64,000 nt of DNA, from the NCBI GenBank assembly GCA_030765045.1, contig CM060965.1, positions 61,098,787 through 61,162,786 on the forward strand, written 5' to 3'. The DNA is from Tenodera sinensis (Eukaryota > Arthropoda > Insecta > Mantodea > Mantidae). This document shows positions 56,101-62,547 of the stretch, one piece after another; the first letter of the stretch is position 1, and every line of letters starts with the position of its first letter. The notes beneath the pieces were generated by a model. The model saw only the letters and a list, made by a program, of their open reading frames with translations. It was not told the DNA's origin and did no database searches. The position numbers and the translations under genes were made by a program.

Positions 56101-59100
56101 TTATTAACTTATTACGCATCTTTGCTTTGGGAGTGGGGGAATGTCAGGACATTTTAGACAAGCTGTACAAACTTTAAGACTGGATCGGGTATAGATATCA
56201 CCACAAATAGGATGCCACTAGGAGCCAACTGATCATTTCTGATGATGGAAGCAACAGCTCTTCAAGTCGGTCAAAATACAAAAATGTATAAGTAATGTAG
56301 TGTTCCATATCCAACTCCATTTATTCATAAATTAAATTCAGTTACTAACTTATACAAACGCTACTATGATTCACATCTAGTCAATTTCTTGCAGCAATTA
56401 AATTTTTTATTTTCTTTTCTTGTTTTTTCTGACTTTACTTGTCATGCACTCATAGTTCCTTTCTTTTCTACTTAACTACTCTTTTTATAATACTTACAGG
56501 ATATTTCGAGAAAAGTGCCTTAATTATTTCTTTCTTTCCCTCAAACATGTGAGGCATCACAAATATAAGCAGTGACATGAGTTCCAACAAATTATTCTGC
56601 AATGGAGTTCCAGTTAATAAAATGCGATGCTGTGCCTGAAAACAAGATACACTGTAAGGATACAAGCAAATTTGTGAAAATTCATATTGTTAAGAGATTT
56701 TAATTAATTTTCAACATCATTAATCAAAATGGATAATATTATCAAATTTGGCTTTCTTTTTTTGTTCTTTACCTGATTACACTCCCCTTATGTGGAACTT
56801 ACAAGCCAGTGCCTAAGGTAACATGCCTGCCAGGGAGCACAGGAACCTATGGACCGGATAGAGTGAGCACTTGGAAGCGGGTGGCCAGCCAAGCAGCAGG
56901 TATAGTAGTGAGGAAGAGGATGATATGAAATGCAAGTGAAATCGATGATTGGAAAGATGATAATGGAGCAATTGGTGGAATGAATGGCAGCAGAAACTGG
57001 AGAACCCAGAGAAAACCCACCCTGACGCCGCTTCATCCACCACGAATACCACATGCAAATCCCTGGAATAGAACCCAGGTCACCTAGGTGGTAGGCGAAT
57101 GCTCTAACTGCTGGGCCATGGTGTCGCCTGGCTTTCTTTAATTATGCTAAAACAGGCTAAGTTAATCACTTGCATACCATTAAGTGCTGCTAGTTTTAAA
57201 CTAGTAAGAGTATATGAAAGCTTATAAGAGATACTCACATTAATTCTCATTAGATTATCGTATCTTTGGGTGGCCATGTTTTTTAGCATGTGTGCCTCAT
57301 CAAGGACAACATATTGTATGTTCAAAACCCTGAACATTTTGCGCTCTTCTGGCGTACTACCAACTATATTATACCTGCAAACAAAGTGATGCTATAAAAA
57401 TGCCATTTTAAGGCAATTACATTCAAGCATTGTCATTTTCTCAACATTAACAATGAACATAACAAGCATTACAGACCAATTATGATTTCCTAATGCCTTC
57501 AATTTTATGCCATTTACTACTACAATCATAAAAATTATGGAATTTGCACATTGACCTTTCAAAACCGAAATACCAAGGTGGAATACATGCAAAAAATTTA
57601 AGCTTCAAAGTTTTCACATAAAAATATGAGGACTGTCCCAAAAGTAGCCACATGACATATAGATAGTGACTGTTTCAAACAAATGACTATGGTAGAAAGA
57701 GGTGAAGCTTGGATAATTTGAAATCATCTTTCATTCGAAGATTTTTCTGGTCCCTTGAATTTTGTATCAAAGCAATGTAAAAAAACTCACATGTAATTCA
57801 AATTTAATTTTCCTCAATTCAAAGTTTTTGCTCAGAAATATCAGTCAAAAATTAACCTGAAAGTGGAAATTTAATATAACTTTGTTGATGAGTTTCTGCA
57901 AAAACAGTCATCACTCTGGAATTGTTTGTTTTGTCGGAATGCGCCTGGAATGCTATTTTGGAATAGAATAGCCTTCCTAACTGCTCACCCTGAGCTTCTA
58001 TACCTGCTTCCACATCCCTTTGTTTGAAACATGAGTACCTTTAGTTGTTACTTCAGCTTCCTACTGTTCAGCTGATGCAAATCTGTCACTATGTCTCTTA
58101 GTAAACCACATGTCCAGTACAATACTTTAACTTTTGCAAAAAAAGCTGCCATCATATGAGAAGTTGAAAAGGGTTTGAAGAAAAACTCTGAAATAGCAAA
58201 ATAGTACTTTGTCAACCTAACGAGAAGGGAGAAAATTTTAAGCAGTGCCTCGAGTATAAAGAAAAAGAGCGAGACAACCGGAAAATCCTGATGGATGTAT
58301 ATATCGATTCAGTTTCAGCTTTATTCACCAATTGTAATAGTTTTACAAGGTTCATTTGGTATTGCTAAAATGTCAATTTTAGATGTAACTTTTGTAATTC
58401 AAGTTTTTGGATATTTTGAATCTTTTTCTTTTGCCTTCAGCTTCAAATTATCCAGTGTTCCACTGTATCAATCTTATAAAGCATAAGTTTGAAGACGCTA
58501 CGTTGTTTAGTATTTGCTTTAGCCATCACTAGTGAATGCTCTCAATAAATTTGTAAACAATTGTAACAAATTGTGAAATTTGTTAAAATAGAAAAATTGG
58601 TCGATTAATAACACTAAGCAACATTCACTTTTTAAATTTCCTGGAATGTGTTACAGAGGCTAGTTTTCTTTGTTATCAACCAGACATCGACTAAATTTGT
58701 TTGTACAGGTTGATCCTTCTGTTGACTGCTCTGGTGGTGATTCTAAGAACTTGCACAATGGGTCGTTCTGTGAGATGTCGAAATTGAAAACTGTCCTTGT
58801 TCTTCCAGACAAAGATCTGTTACCATGTTGATAATCCTTGGTCTCCTGATATTTGTTTTCATAGGGAACAGATCTTCATCTGAAAGAACAAGGACAGAGT
58901 TTTCAATTTTGATATTCGAAAGAATGACCCATTGTATAAGTTCTTAGAATCACTGCCAGAGCAGCCTACAGAAGGACCAATCTCTGCAATTCTATTGCCT
59001 ACACGCTGTTCTACACTTCCACCAAGTTTGGATGCATTCGGGAAATTCTTTCATGATGTTGCAATTTCTATAAACAGCAGTGTATATAAAACTCAAGCTT

Positions 59101-60591
59101 GATTTGCTTCTAAAAAGTGACATAATATATTTTAAGGGCAACGGTTGGTTAAGGGAAGGTTTAACAACAAAATTTGTCAAAAAATAACATTTTTAGTTTT
59201 TTGTGCTCTCTTATTAATTGAAATTTCCTCTTAATTTAAAATATATTTTGTAACTGCAGACAAAGTCTTACATTTTAAATATATTTTTAAAAATGGTACT
59301 GCACCTGGCATTTTTTACTGTGAATTCTGCACCACTTCATAGAAAAAAAATCTTAACACCCACACACTTTGGAGTTCAGAGATGAACTTCAGCCTATCTT
59401 TTAGGAAGTTTTGTTCTATGAATTGGTACTACCGCTAAGTATAGCAGCTTCTGTGTGCAGCCATGTAGCTTCTTTCTTTGCAAGAATATGTGAGTTTGCT
59501 TTGTCCATTTTTGCTTTGAACAGCTTTTTCTGTGAATGACATTTTCCTGGAATAAATGACCCGTTCTCAAACTACTGAAGATAGCTAAATAAAATTTTAC
59601 AGTGATGAAAACAACCTCAACCTCTAAGAGGGATCTACTCTGATATTAATAAAATGGTTGGTTATTTTTCAAAAAACAAAGCTGATACATTTTAATCAAA
59701 AGATGATCAGTTAAGAAGAAGAATCCCATCTTCCTCAATAAGTAAAAAAGTAAATCAGTGAATTTAGAAGGCATACATGTATATCCTTTAAAATTTTTTA
59801 TCCTATATGTTAAATAGTTCCTAAGATAAATGGGTCATGGATTTAGCAGATTTAACATTGGCAGGATAAGGGTTTTTAATCTCCTCTTACCCTAAAATGT
59901 TGTTCCATTTATATGCTGCTTTTAAATATAAGCTCATATTGGCATACTTAAATTGTTGGCTGGCACACAAGAGATGAAAGGTATGAGTTATGGGTAATTA
60001 TGACTTCTAAATGCACAATATCAGCTTGTGACACACTTTATAATCTCTCATATTTTTGCTTCATTTTAATCAAAATTCTTCATATTCTCATCATTTGCTT
60101 AATTGCTGACTTTCTGGTTCATATTCCAGAATATTAATATACCTTATCTTATAGCGGACAAGGCCTTAGCAGACAGCACTCTGAAAGAAAATTAATTTTC
60201 CTTTGCTAACCTCAGAAGCTGTTCTTTCTGTCTAATTTTCTGAAAAATTACAGAATGTGAGATTAATAAACACTAGTTGTCATAATTTCATGTCACAGAC
60301 GGTATTTAAAATTTCAGAAACACCAAAAGCAGAATTTACAAAATAAACTTTCTCTTCTGCCTCATGAAAAGAAAATTGCTCACAAGACATTCAGATTACT
60401 GATTTATGCCAACAGATAAGAAAAATTATAATATATTGGCATCTGAACTTACGTTGTAATTATCACATCAATATCATCAAGACCACCTCGCATCCAACTT
60501 ATCCTCATAGCCTTACGATCCTCTTGCAAACCATAGTAGGACACAACATTTAATGAAGGACACCATCTTGCAAACTCATTGCTCCAATTTT
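34602..60591 (-). CDS. SMARCAD1: SMARCAD1 SNF2-family chromatin remodeller, nine 3' exons (5' part outside the window)
   Basis: DNA-dependent ATPase of the Etl1/Fun30/SMARCAD1 branch of SNF2, known for nucleosome sliding and exchange and roles in DNA end resection and heterochromatin maintenance. Exons in minus order: 60591-60453, 57374-57239, 56635-56498, 50008-49778, 47955-47725, 46743-46532, 46370-46188, 41356-41250 and 34696-34602, in one frame ending TGA. Helicase motifs seen: II (DEAHMLKN), III (LLTGTPLQNNLLELM), IV region (VLIFSQFVMMLDIL), V (LLSTRAGGLGINL) and VI (DRCHRVGQ). The order and linker resemble SMARCAD1 rather than ISWI, CHD or INO80. Walker A and the N-terminal CUE region lie right of 64000. 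Introns hold mariner, hAT, SINE and fold-back insertions. Exons carry no stop or frameshift, so the gene looks intact. Confidence 0.93.
35231..35435 (-). repeat. FB-T-type repeat inside hAT-3
   Basis: A diverged copy of the unit seen at 6353-6676: CCAATGCCACAACCTGAATT, CCCAGTAAACCACAAAGGTA and a GTTGGCATAAATAAATAATA end. Much of the tRNA-like part is deleted. Confidence 0.75.
35695..35850 (-). repeat. tRNA-like SINE fragment inside hAT-3
   Basis: On the minus strand, a head-like CGTGGTCTAGGGTTAAAATG with B-box GGTTCAAACC sits in a body related to that around 35700-35760. Family not otherwise seen here. Confidence 0.55.
37940..38270. other. GC-rich patch of unknown nature in the SMARCAD1 intron
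   Basis: Markedly GC-richer than its surroundings, with no tRNA-like head, no inverted ends and no coding resemblance. Possibly a SINE body or other retroposed sequence. Confidence 0.3.
38332..39666 (+). mobile_element. Mariner-1, nearly intact
   Basis: A 1335-bp element with 27-bp inverted repeats (38332-38358 and 39640-39666) that differ only at the outermost base (inner sequence GAGGGCCGTTCAGAAAGTAA then CCTCCG). TA flanks both sides (38330-38331, 39667-39668), the mariner target duplication. It lies in the SMARCAD1 intron between the last two exons, same strand as neither gene. Carries one transposase frame. Confidence 0.97.
38506..39567 (+). pseudogene. Mariner-1 transposase (two in-frame amber codons, lost start)
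   Basis: One frame of 354 codons from ATA (38506, where ATG is expected before ENPAK) to TAG at 39565-39567, with no frameshift. In-frame TAG codons at 38776-38778 and 39469-39471 are its only internal stops. The N-terminal helix-turn-helix begins CEVRAVIRFFTAKGYSAAA. WVPKILTDHHK precedes the catalytic blocks VTGDETWIKYV, FLHDNTRPH and YSPDLAPSDYHLF. The last two aspartates are 34 residues apart, the DD34D signature. All three catalytic Asp are present. Length is normal for mariner (about 345-355). The element was mobile recently but this copy cannot make full protein without suppression. Confidence 0.95.
39669..41249. other. SMARCAD1 intron: hammerhead-like relic and family U copy
   Basis: 39949-39992 is a degenerate hammerhead-like site (separate entry). 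About 40375-41040 contains family U blocks (AAGTCACATGATCTCTTCTC, GGATTTGCCTATCTCTTATA). No host exon was recognised between exons h and the terminal exon. Confidence 0.55.
39949..39992 (+). ncRNA. Degenerate hammerhead-like motif
   Basis: CCGG (stem I), TTGATAA (core CTGATGA with two changes), T, stem II GGAGG pairing with CCTTC (one wobble), GAAAC, GCATC, then CTGG closing stem I with one wobble. Same layout as the sites at 14447 and 45965, including the extra T before stem II. The core changes suggest it is inactive. Confidence 0.35.
41250..41356 (-). CDS. SMARCAD1: SMARCAD1 exon h
   Basis: Encodes DVSVVRMISKGTIEEGIYQ then VAQEKLNLEREITNPE. ISKGTIEE is the conserved segment after motif VI. 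The acceptor TTTCTTTCAG and donor GTATAT flank a 107-bp exon found by reading. The intron to the last exon (34697-41249) contains a mariner element and a nested mariner/hAT relic. Confidence 0.9.
41357..43101. other. SMARCAD1 intron, no gene seen
   Basis: No element with defined ends was recognised. The open frame at 41699-41920 has no family resemblance. Confidence 0.4.
43102..44273 (+). mobile_element. Mariner-2, internally deleted
   Basis: A 1172-bp element flanked by TA (43100-43101, 44274-44275). Inverted repeats of about 38 bp begin CGAGGGCAGTCTCCAAAGTA at left and, read inward from the right, CGAGGGGCGTCTCAAAAGTA, then both CTTGCACTATTTTTT. A different lineage from Mariner-1, whose ends differ. 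Confidence 0.95.
43264..44148 (+). pseudogene. Mariner-2 transposase remnant
   Basis: Start METPLVPTADCEVRAVIRFL at 43264. The frame breaks near 43470-43520. 43556-44038 carries ISCASLHRIISKDLCLWKVC then KGVLLIDYLLHGATMTAARY and FLVPDNTRPHAAHETQALLS (second catalytic Asp kept). Another frameshift near 43950 moves the end to APDLAPSDYHLFPELQQHLG, DEELKQEVERWLSSLAGEW and a stop near 44148. The segment with the first catalytic Asp (GDETW) is deleted between about 43650 and 43680. Confidence 0.92.
44276..44801. other. SMARCAD1 intron, no gene seen
   Basis: No recognisable element. Confidence 0.4.
44802..44873 (-). repeat. 3' fragment of the RNase H non-LTR element
   Basis: AGCTAATGCTGGATTTCTGA ... 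CCAATATTTTTCAC is the reverse complement of 28541-28595, preceded by GTTGTTGTTGTT, consistent with a (AAC)n tail. Confidence 0.85.
44930..45400 (-). repeat. Degenerate SINE-like sequences
   Basis: 44985-45065 contains a reversed B-box-like TTTGAACTCAGGACCTC. 45200-45250 (TAGTAGTGTTTAACGTCCAT) resembles the reversed body of SINE beta (32092-32140). Both are highly diverged. Confidence 0.45.
45509..45850 (+). repeat. tRNA-derived SINE, family alpha, plus copy
   Basis: tRNA-like head (TTAGCGCGATAGTAGCGCTG, B box GGTTTGATTCCC), then GGGGATTTTCTCCCACTGGG, GGCCTATTGAGGAGCTACTT and a GC-rich body ending near 45850. Matches the inverse copy at 768-1086. Open frames on the other strand are not genes. 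Confidence 0.85.
45965..46015 (-). ncRNA. Candidate hammerhead ribozyme motif
   Basis: On the minus strand: stem I TTAGT (46015-46011); core CTGATGA (46009-46003); extra T (46002); stem II GAGAGC pairing with GCTCTT (five Watson-Crick pairs plus one G-U) around CAGTTAA; GAAA (45982-45979); C-CA-GTC (45978-45973); and stem I partner ACTAA (45969-45965). Stem III is a single C-G pair over two bases. It lies in the loop of a short inverted repeat (AAAAAATGAGTTAG at 45921 against AACTCATTTTTTC at 46014). Its 3' flank resembles the arms of FB-A and FB-B. Confidence 0.5.
46188..46370 (-). CDS. SMARCAD1: SMARCAD1 exon g (motifs V and VI)
   Basis: Encodes QELIDKFNNDESIFIFLLST, RAGGLGINLTAADTVIIHDV, DFNPYNDKQAEDRCHRVGQ and KR. 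Motif V (GGLGINLT) and motif VI with the arginine finger (DRCHRVGQ) are complete. The acceptor is TTTCAG. The donor GTTTGA is weak but gives the correct phase. Confidence 0.94.
46532..46743 (-). CDS. SMARCAD1: SMARCAD1 exon f (motif IV, start of lobe 2)
   Basis: Encodes SVSGFSLPKKIVLESGKFQ, KLDELLPKLKEEGHRVLIF, SQFVMMLDILQEYMKIRSY and QFLRLDGSTPVTS. It holds SGKF-x-x-LDxLL, VLIFSQF-x-x-MLDIL and RLDGST, the SNF2 helicase C motifs. It ends two bases into an Arg codon completed by exon g. Confidence 0.94.
46744..47724. other. SMARCAD1 intron, no other feature seen
   Basis: AT-rich; no repeats with defined ends. Confidence 0.45.
47725..47955 (-). CDS. SMARCAD1: SMARCAD1 exon e (inter-lobe region)
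   Basis: Encodes LEDSENEVSGMAMMMQLRKM, ANHPALLRYYFIDEQLVTM, AQRLAADPFYKETNAEYILQ and DLEVMSDYQLHQLAFNYK. MMQLRKMANHP-x-L matches the SNF2 'LRKxCNHP' segment in its SMARCAD1 form, and the following EDMEVM-like stretch is characteristic of SMARCAD1. The exon is 231 bp, phase 0, with donor GTACAC. Confidence 0.94.
48051..48284. repeat. Fold-back element FB-B (hammerhead-core family)
   Basis: Arms 48051-48148 and 48187-48284 are near-perfect inverted complements around a 38-base loop. Outer arm GATCTAAAATAAGAACAAAA; inner arm GACTAGTTTCAAGGTGCTTT, so GAAACTAGTC reads outward in each arm. Arms and right flank match FB-A (2742-2935). Lies in the SMARCAD1 intron between exons d and e. Confidence 0.88.
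48310..49435. other. SMARCAD1 intron, no gene recognised
   Basis: AT-rich. Open frames at 48991-49422 show no recognisable domain. Confidence 0.4.
49436..49530 (+). repeat. Family U fragment
   Basis: TTTTCTAAAAATGCTTTTGA then ATTCAGGGGATTTAAAACAC matches 6190-6250. Confidence 0.6.
49778..50008 (-). CDS. SMARCAD1: SMARCAD1 exon d (SNF2 linker)
   Basis: Encodes RDGTKNTNEDELPAFDQAQ, VTQARNIMKPFVLRRLKSE, VLKDLPKKKDETLLCPLSD and SQQEKYDELVRVFSKQTAEK. KPF-x-LRR-x-K-x-EV is the conserved SNF2 linker. The exon is 231 bp and phase 0. The adjacent intron towards exon c holds a (TAA)n tract (50038-50143) and a full hAT insertion (50600-52932). Confidence 0.94.
50038..50143. repeat. (TAA)n microsatellite
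   Basis: About 30 units of TAA/AAT with few interruptions. An apparent poly-leucine open frame on the opposite strand is an artefact of it. Confidence 0.97.
50262..50392 (+). repeat. SINE delta, diverged copy
   Basis: A tRNA-like start (TAGCTGCCCCTGTAACTCAG) then GGGAATTTTTCTTTAGC and CCCCTGAGTCTGG, paralleling 10104-10239. Confidence 0.65.
50600..52932 (+). mobile_element. hAT-2: full-length hAT transposon, decayed
   Basis: A 2333-bp element with perfect 8-bp target duplication CTTATCAG (50592-50599, 52933-52940). Ends TAGGGCAAGGCAATTAATGA at left and, read inward from the right, TAGGGCCAGGCATTTAATGA. Same TAGGGC terminus as hAT-1. Carries a transposase with only a few frame breaks. Sits in the SMARCAD1 intron between exons c and d. 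Confidence 0.96.
51135..52626 (+). pseudogene. hAT-2 transposase (frameshifted)
   Basis: ATG at 51135 starts MPKVKRSNSFKLKVFVSKYR. A frameshift near 51225 leads into a BED/CGGBP1-like zinc finger (CKICDV ... HMSREKH). 51245-51600 encodes FCEKLCEAFLSADIPLHKLN then FLEEETGKLISDPRILRRTY. A second shift near 51600 gives SIDKTTDSVGRYVANVIVGV. 51757-52488 gives ITDAAPNMIKAASSLSALYP then MVHVTYLAHALHQVAEEVRT and FSPVLTRWGTWLKACSYY. Two stops at 52486-52491 precede SVEVERSFSIYKSVLADNRQ, the dimerisation domain, ending at TAA 52624-52626. DxTxD and the RW motif of hAT are visible. At least three disruptions. Confidence 0.93.
52941..53733. other. SMARCAD1 intron, no gene seen
   Basis: No recognised repeat or domain. 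Open frame 53375-53623 shows no family resemblance. Confidence 0.4.
53700..53905. repeat. Fold-back element FB-C (diverged)
   Basis: Arms about 53742-53821 and 53825-53905 are inverted and about 80 percent alike (AGATATTAAGGTAAGTGAAG against complement of CTTTACTTATCTTAATATCT). The left outside flank GAAGCTATTAACAGCGAAGC is the complement of the flank right of FB-A and FB-B, so the family is the same. The GAAACTAGTC core is reduced to a CTTGAAATTA-like remnant. Confidence 0.65.
53906..54424. other. SMARCAD1 intron, no gene seen
   Basis: No recognisable element. Confidence 0.4.
54425..54485 (-). repeat. 3' end of a GAGT-tailed non-LTR retrotransposon
   Basis: GAGTGAGTGGAGTTTAAGGG then CCTGTCAACTGCTAGGTCC matches the 3' end of the element at 61820-62344. 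Only the terminal 50 or so bases are present. Confidence 0.75.
54648..55070. repeat. Palindromic tRNA-bearing repeat (FB-T2)
   Basis: 54648-54908 matches the unit at 6353-6620 in the same orientation. 54914-55070 is the reverse complement of its tRNA-like half, giving a hairpin. The plus-strand tRNA-like part (54964-55039) has A box TAGCTCAGTGGTAGAGC, anticodon-like loop CCGGTAA and B box GGTTCAAATCC. Compared with 7022-7098, the loop differs at one base (CCGATAA). Confidence 0.87.
55434..55578 (+). repeat. Fragment of the RNase H non-LTR element 3' end
   Basis: Encodes CDLQEEMDQEDLQICPATSS, matching CDLQEEMDRDHLQICPATSS at 28459-28518. There is an internal deletion, then the same 3' end with AACAACAAC. 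Confidence 0.85.
55579..56497. other. SMARCAD1 intron, no gene seen
   Basis: Apart from a weak hammerhead-like string at 56239-56275 (not accepted), no feature is recognisable. Confidence 0.4.
56498..56635 (-). CDS. SMARCAD1: SMARCAD1 exon c (motif III)
   Basis: Encodes AQHRILLTGTPLQNNLLELM then SLLIFVMPHMFEGKKEIIK and ALFSKYP. LTGTP-x-QN is SNF2 motif III. The exon is 138 bp (46 codons), phase 0 at both ends, with acceptor TTTTCAG and donor GTAAGT. Confidence 0.93.
56767..57128 (-). repeat. SINE gamma, full-length reverse copy
   Basis: On the minus strand the tRNA head at 57128-57060 has GGCGACACCATGGCCCAGCA then a B box GGTTCTATTCC. The core GCATGTGGTATTCGTGGTGG and a long body end at the GGGGAGTGTAATCAGG-like tail. 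It corresponds along its length to 10240-10590. Lies in the SMARCAD1 intron next to exon b. Confidence 0.88.
57239..57374 (-). CDS. SMARCAD1: SMARCAD1 exon b (DEAH box, motif II)
   Basis: Continues TT-YNIVGSTPEERKMFRVLN then IQYVVLDEAHMLKNMATQR and YDNLMRIN. DEAH is the Walker B/motif II that binds Mg-ATP. The exon is 136 bp with acceptor TTTGCAG and donor GTGAGT, ending in phase 0. Confidence 0.92.
57375..58300. other. SMARCAD1 intron, no gene seen
   Basis: GAGGACTGTCCCAAAAGTAG at 57627 resembles a mariner-type end but no partner was found. Confidence 0.35.
58304..58360 (-). repeat. 3' end of the RT-bearing non-LTR element family
   Basis: AGCTTTATTCACCAATTGTA then ATAGTTTTACAAGGTT matches 62557-62596. 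On the minus strand it ends AATAAAGCTGAA. This is a severely 5'-truncated copy, or homology limited to the 3' end. Confidence 0.75.
58707..58980. repeat. Long inverted repeat (FB-F)
   Basis: Arms about 58707-58822 and 58865-58980 are inverted and about 85 percent alike (GATTCTAAGAACTTGCACAA against complement of TTGTATAAGTTCTTAGAATC), with a loop of about 42 bases. Not related in sequence to the other fold-backs. Some GTC/GAAA strings occur but no hammerhead core. Confidence 0.8.
58981..60452. other. SMARCAD1 intron, no gene seen
   Basis: AT-rich sequence with no recognisable domain, SINE or terminal repeat. Confidence 0.45.
60453..60591 (-). CDS. SMARCAD1: SMARCAD1 exon a (between motifs Ia and II)
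   Basis: Encodes ENWSNEFARWCPSLNVVSYY then GLQEDRKAMRISWMRGG and LDDIDVIITT. This corresponds to the stretch after the 'PSST' segment of SNF2 ATPases, with W-C-P and YYG conserved. The acceptor TTTTTGCAG and donor GTAAGT are strong. It enters after the first base of a Glu codon, so at least one upstream exon exists beyond the window or is unrecognised in 60592-64000. Confidence 0.88.
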
Positions 60592-61805
60592 CTGCAAAAA
60601 CCATAAAAAACCTAGATATTAGAGTTAAAAACAGCATTTCAGTTTAGATTTATAATCATTTTTGCACACACCTGTTGATGAGCAACATACTGCAAAAGAT
60701 GTCACCACTCTAAAGCATAAAAGCATATTTTTTGTGCCACAATAATTCAAGCATACAATGATTAAGGCTAATTTTATTGAAGACAGTAAAATGACATCTT
60801 TTATTCATTTCAATCTCTCCCTTAAGAACCTGATTTTCCTGCAATATAAGATTCTTGTTTTGTTTAGATCATGGTTTCTAATGGTGTTAATATGTTACCA
60901 AAATGCTAGAAGATATGATATATTAATTTACACATGTCCCAGAAAGTTGTAGAATCATGCACTATGCACAGTGTTAACAACATTATTCTGTTATTCAGTG
61001 CTTAAACAAAAACAAGTTAATTCTTAATTTTTTTGAATTCATTTTAACCCTCTTATTTCCCTACATATAAATATAATCTTCTATGGCAGATGCCAATTTA
61101 ATGGCGAGTCGTTCAACATAAAATCCAATCATAGGCTTGCCATGCCTTGCGGTGTTCTGTAGTTAAACACGCTGTGAAATTACAATATAAAGCTGATGAT
61201 AAATAATTTGCACCCACAAAATTTGAACAATAGGAAATAGAATAGTAATGGATCAGCTGCCATTAAGTTTTGGGTCTATCATATTTTTGTATTTAATGGA
61301 AAACAAATCATTAGCTTTCTGTACAAGTTTAGAGCATTTCTTTTAGCTGGCTTCTATGTACTAATTCAAAATTATTCAATTCAGTACTTCTGTGCAAATT
61401 AAAAAAGAAAATTAATAAAATCACAAAACCAGAATACCCTAAAGCAGTTTCTAGTAGTTGGTGCACTCTATTGTTTAAGGCTGGTCCACAATAATCAAGA
61501 ATATTAACCAGAGTGAAAATGATAAAGTTAAAATATGTATAGTCAAAATAAAATGACAATAGTTGACATTACCACATGTAATATGCTTCACAGTTGTGGT
61601 AAAATATCATCAGAAGTGTTAAAAGAAAGTGAAACTAGCCCGAAATGTCTGGTGAAGGGCAAAGGCCTCCTATCAAAAGGGAAAGCTTGTTTATCCACTA
61701 ACACGTGAGCTACTGGACATTAGATGTTGCACATGCTTATTGTCCACTATTCACTATTTAGTCTCTACACAGATGTGTCTCTAAGGATTTAAGAAAGTGT
61801 AACTC
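60592..61805. other. Sequence upstream of SMARCAD1 exon a, no exon recognised
   Basis: Should be intron. I looked for the preceding SNF2 segment (motif I/Ia) and did not find it on the minus strand. Confidence 0.45.
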
Positions 61806-61819
61806 CAAAATTATGTTGA

Positions 61820-62344
61820 GTGAGTGAGTGAGTGAGTGAGTGAGTGAGTGAGTGAGTGGGGTTTAAGGGCCCGTCGACAGCTAAGTCATTTGGGCCCTAG
61901 GTCAAAGTTTAAAATTTAAAAACACTCATTAACTTTTCAGGCTAAAAGTTGAACCTTAAAATAACAACTAAAAACCGTAAACAGCTAAAAAACCTCAGCT
62001 TACAGATTAACACGATAAAATAAAACCCTGAAGAGCAACGCACTAAAAAGAGGTAACAGTTGAAAGCTAAAAAAAAACTAAAATACAAAATTGTTAAAAC
62101 ATTGAAAGGTAAAATGTATCCCCGTTAAAAAACAGGTTTAAAACCTCAAAAAGGAATTAAAAATGTGTTACACTTGTGTAGCAAATCCAATCTGGGCAAT
62201 GAACCGCAGAGTTTTGGCCACAGACACTGGGTTGTCACCCAAAATTGAGGCTACTGTCGATCCCAGACCAACTGACTGGCGCGCACGAGCGTGTCTTGGA
62301 CAATCCAAGAGCACGTGTGGGACGGTGAGGCGAACATCACATGT
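61820..62344 (-). mobile_element. 5'-truncated non-LTR retrotransposon with (GAGT)n tail
   Basis: CAAAATTATGTTGA (14 bp) is repeated exactly at 61806-61819 and 62345-62358. The tail is (TGAG)n at 61817-61858, which reads (CTCA)n at the element's 3' end. A conserved 3' UTR block (GGTTTAAGGGCCCGTC ... TTTGGGCCC) is shared with 54425-54485. The minus strand encodes the end of an ORF (see next). All hallmarks of target-primed reverse transcription are visible. Confidence 0.94.
62168..62344 (-). pseudogene. C-terminal fragment of a non-LTR retrotransposon ORF2
   Basis: CDVRLTVPHVLLDCPRHARA then RQSVGLGSTVASILGDNPVS and VAKTLRFIAQIGFATQV, stop at 62170-62168. LT-x-x-H-x-LL-x-CP and the final LRF-x-x-x-I segment are usual at the C-terminus of RNase H/zinc-knuckle non-LTR polyproteins. 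Truncated at its 5' end by the target duplication. Confidence 0.85.
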
Positions 62345-62547
62345 CAAAATTATGTTGATGAAAGCAATATAAATGAAGGCAATACAATAGGAAATCTAGA
62401 AATTAAGGAAAAGCATGATTTGGAATCGGCGAGTTAATGCCATACTACATACAAAGCAGAACTAATAGCATCATTACACCTAGTTATAGATATCATTGGT
62501 CAGTTACAATTATTCCAAAGTACAAAACCAACTTTCCAGTTTGTTAG

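Noticed and set aside
56239..56275. Another hammerhead-like site (CTGATGATGGAAG...)
   Set aside because: Stem II needs a bulge and the GAAAC part reads AAGTC, so the core is not met.
57627..57646. Mariner-type terminal repeat GAGGACTGTCCCAAAAGTAG
   Set aside because: No inverted partner within several kb and no transposase nearby; left as an isolated hint.
61594..61670. Ribozyme-like string (ATCAG ... GAAATGTCTGG)
   Set aside because: No CTGATGA core and no stem II; similarity is limited to short strings.
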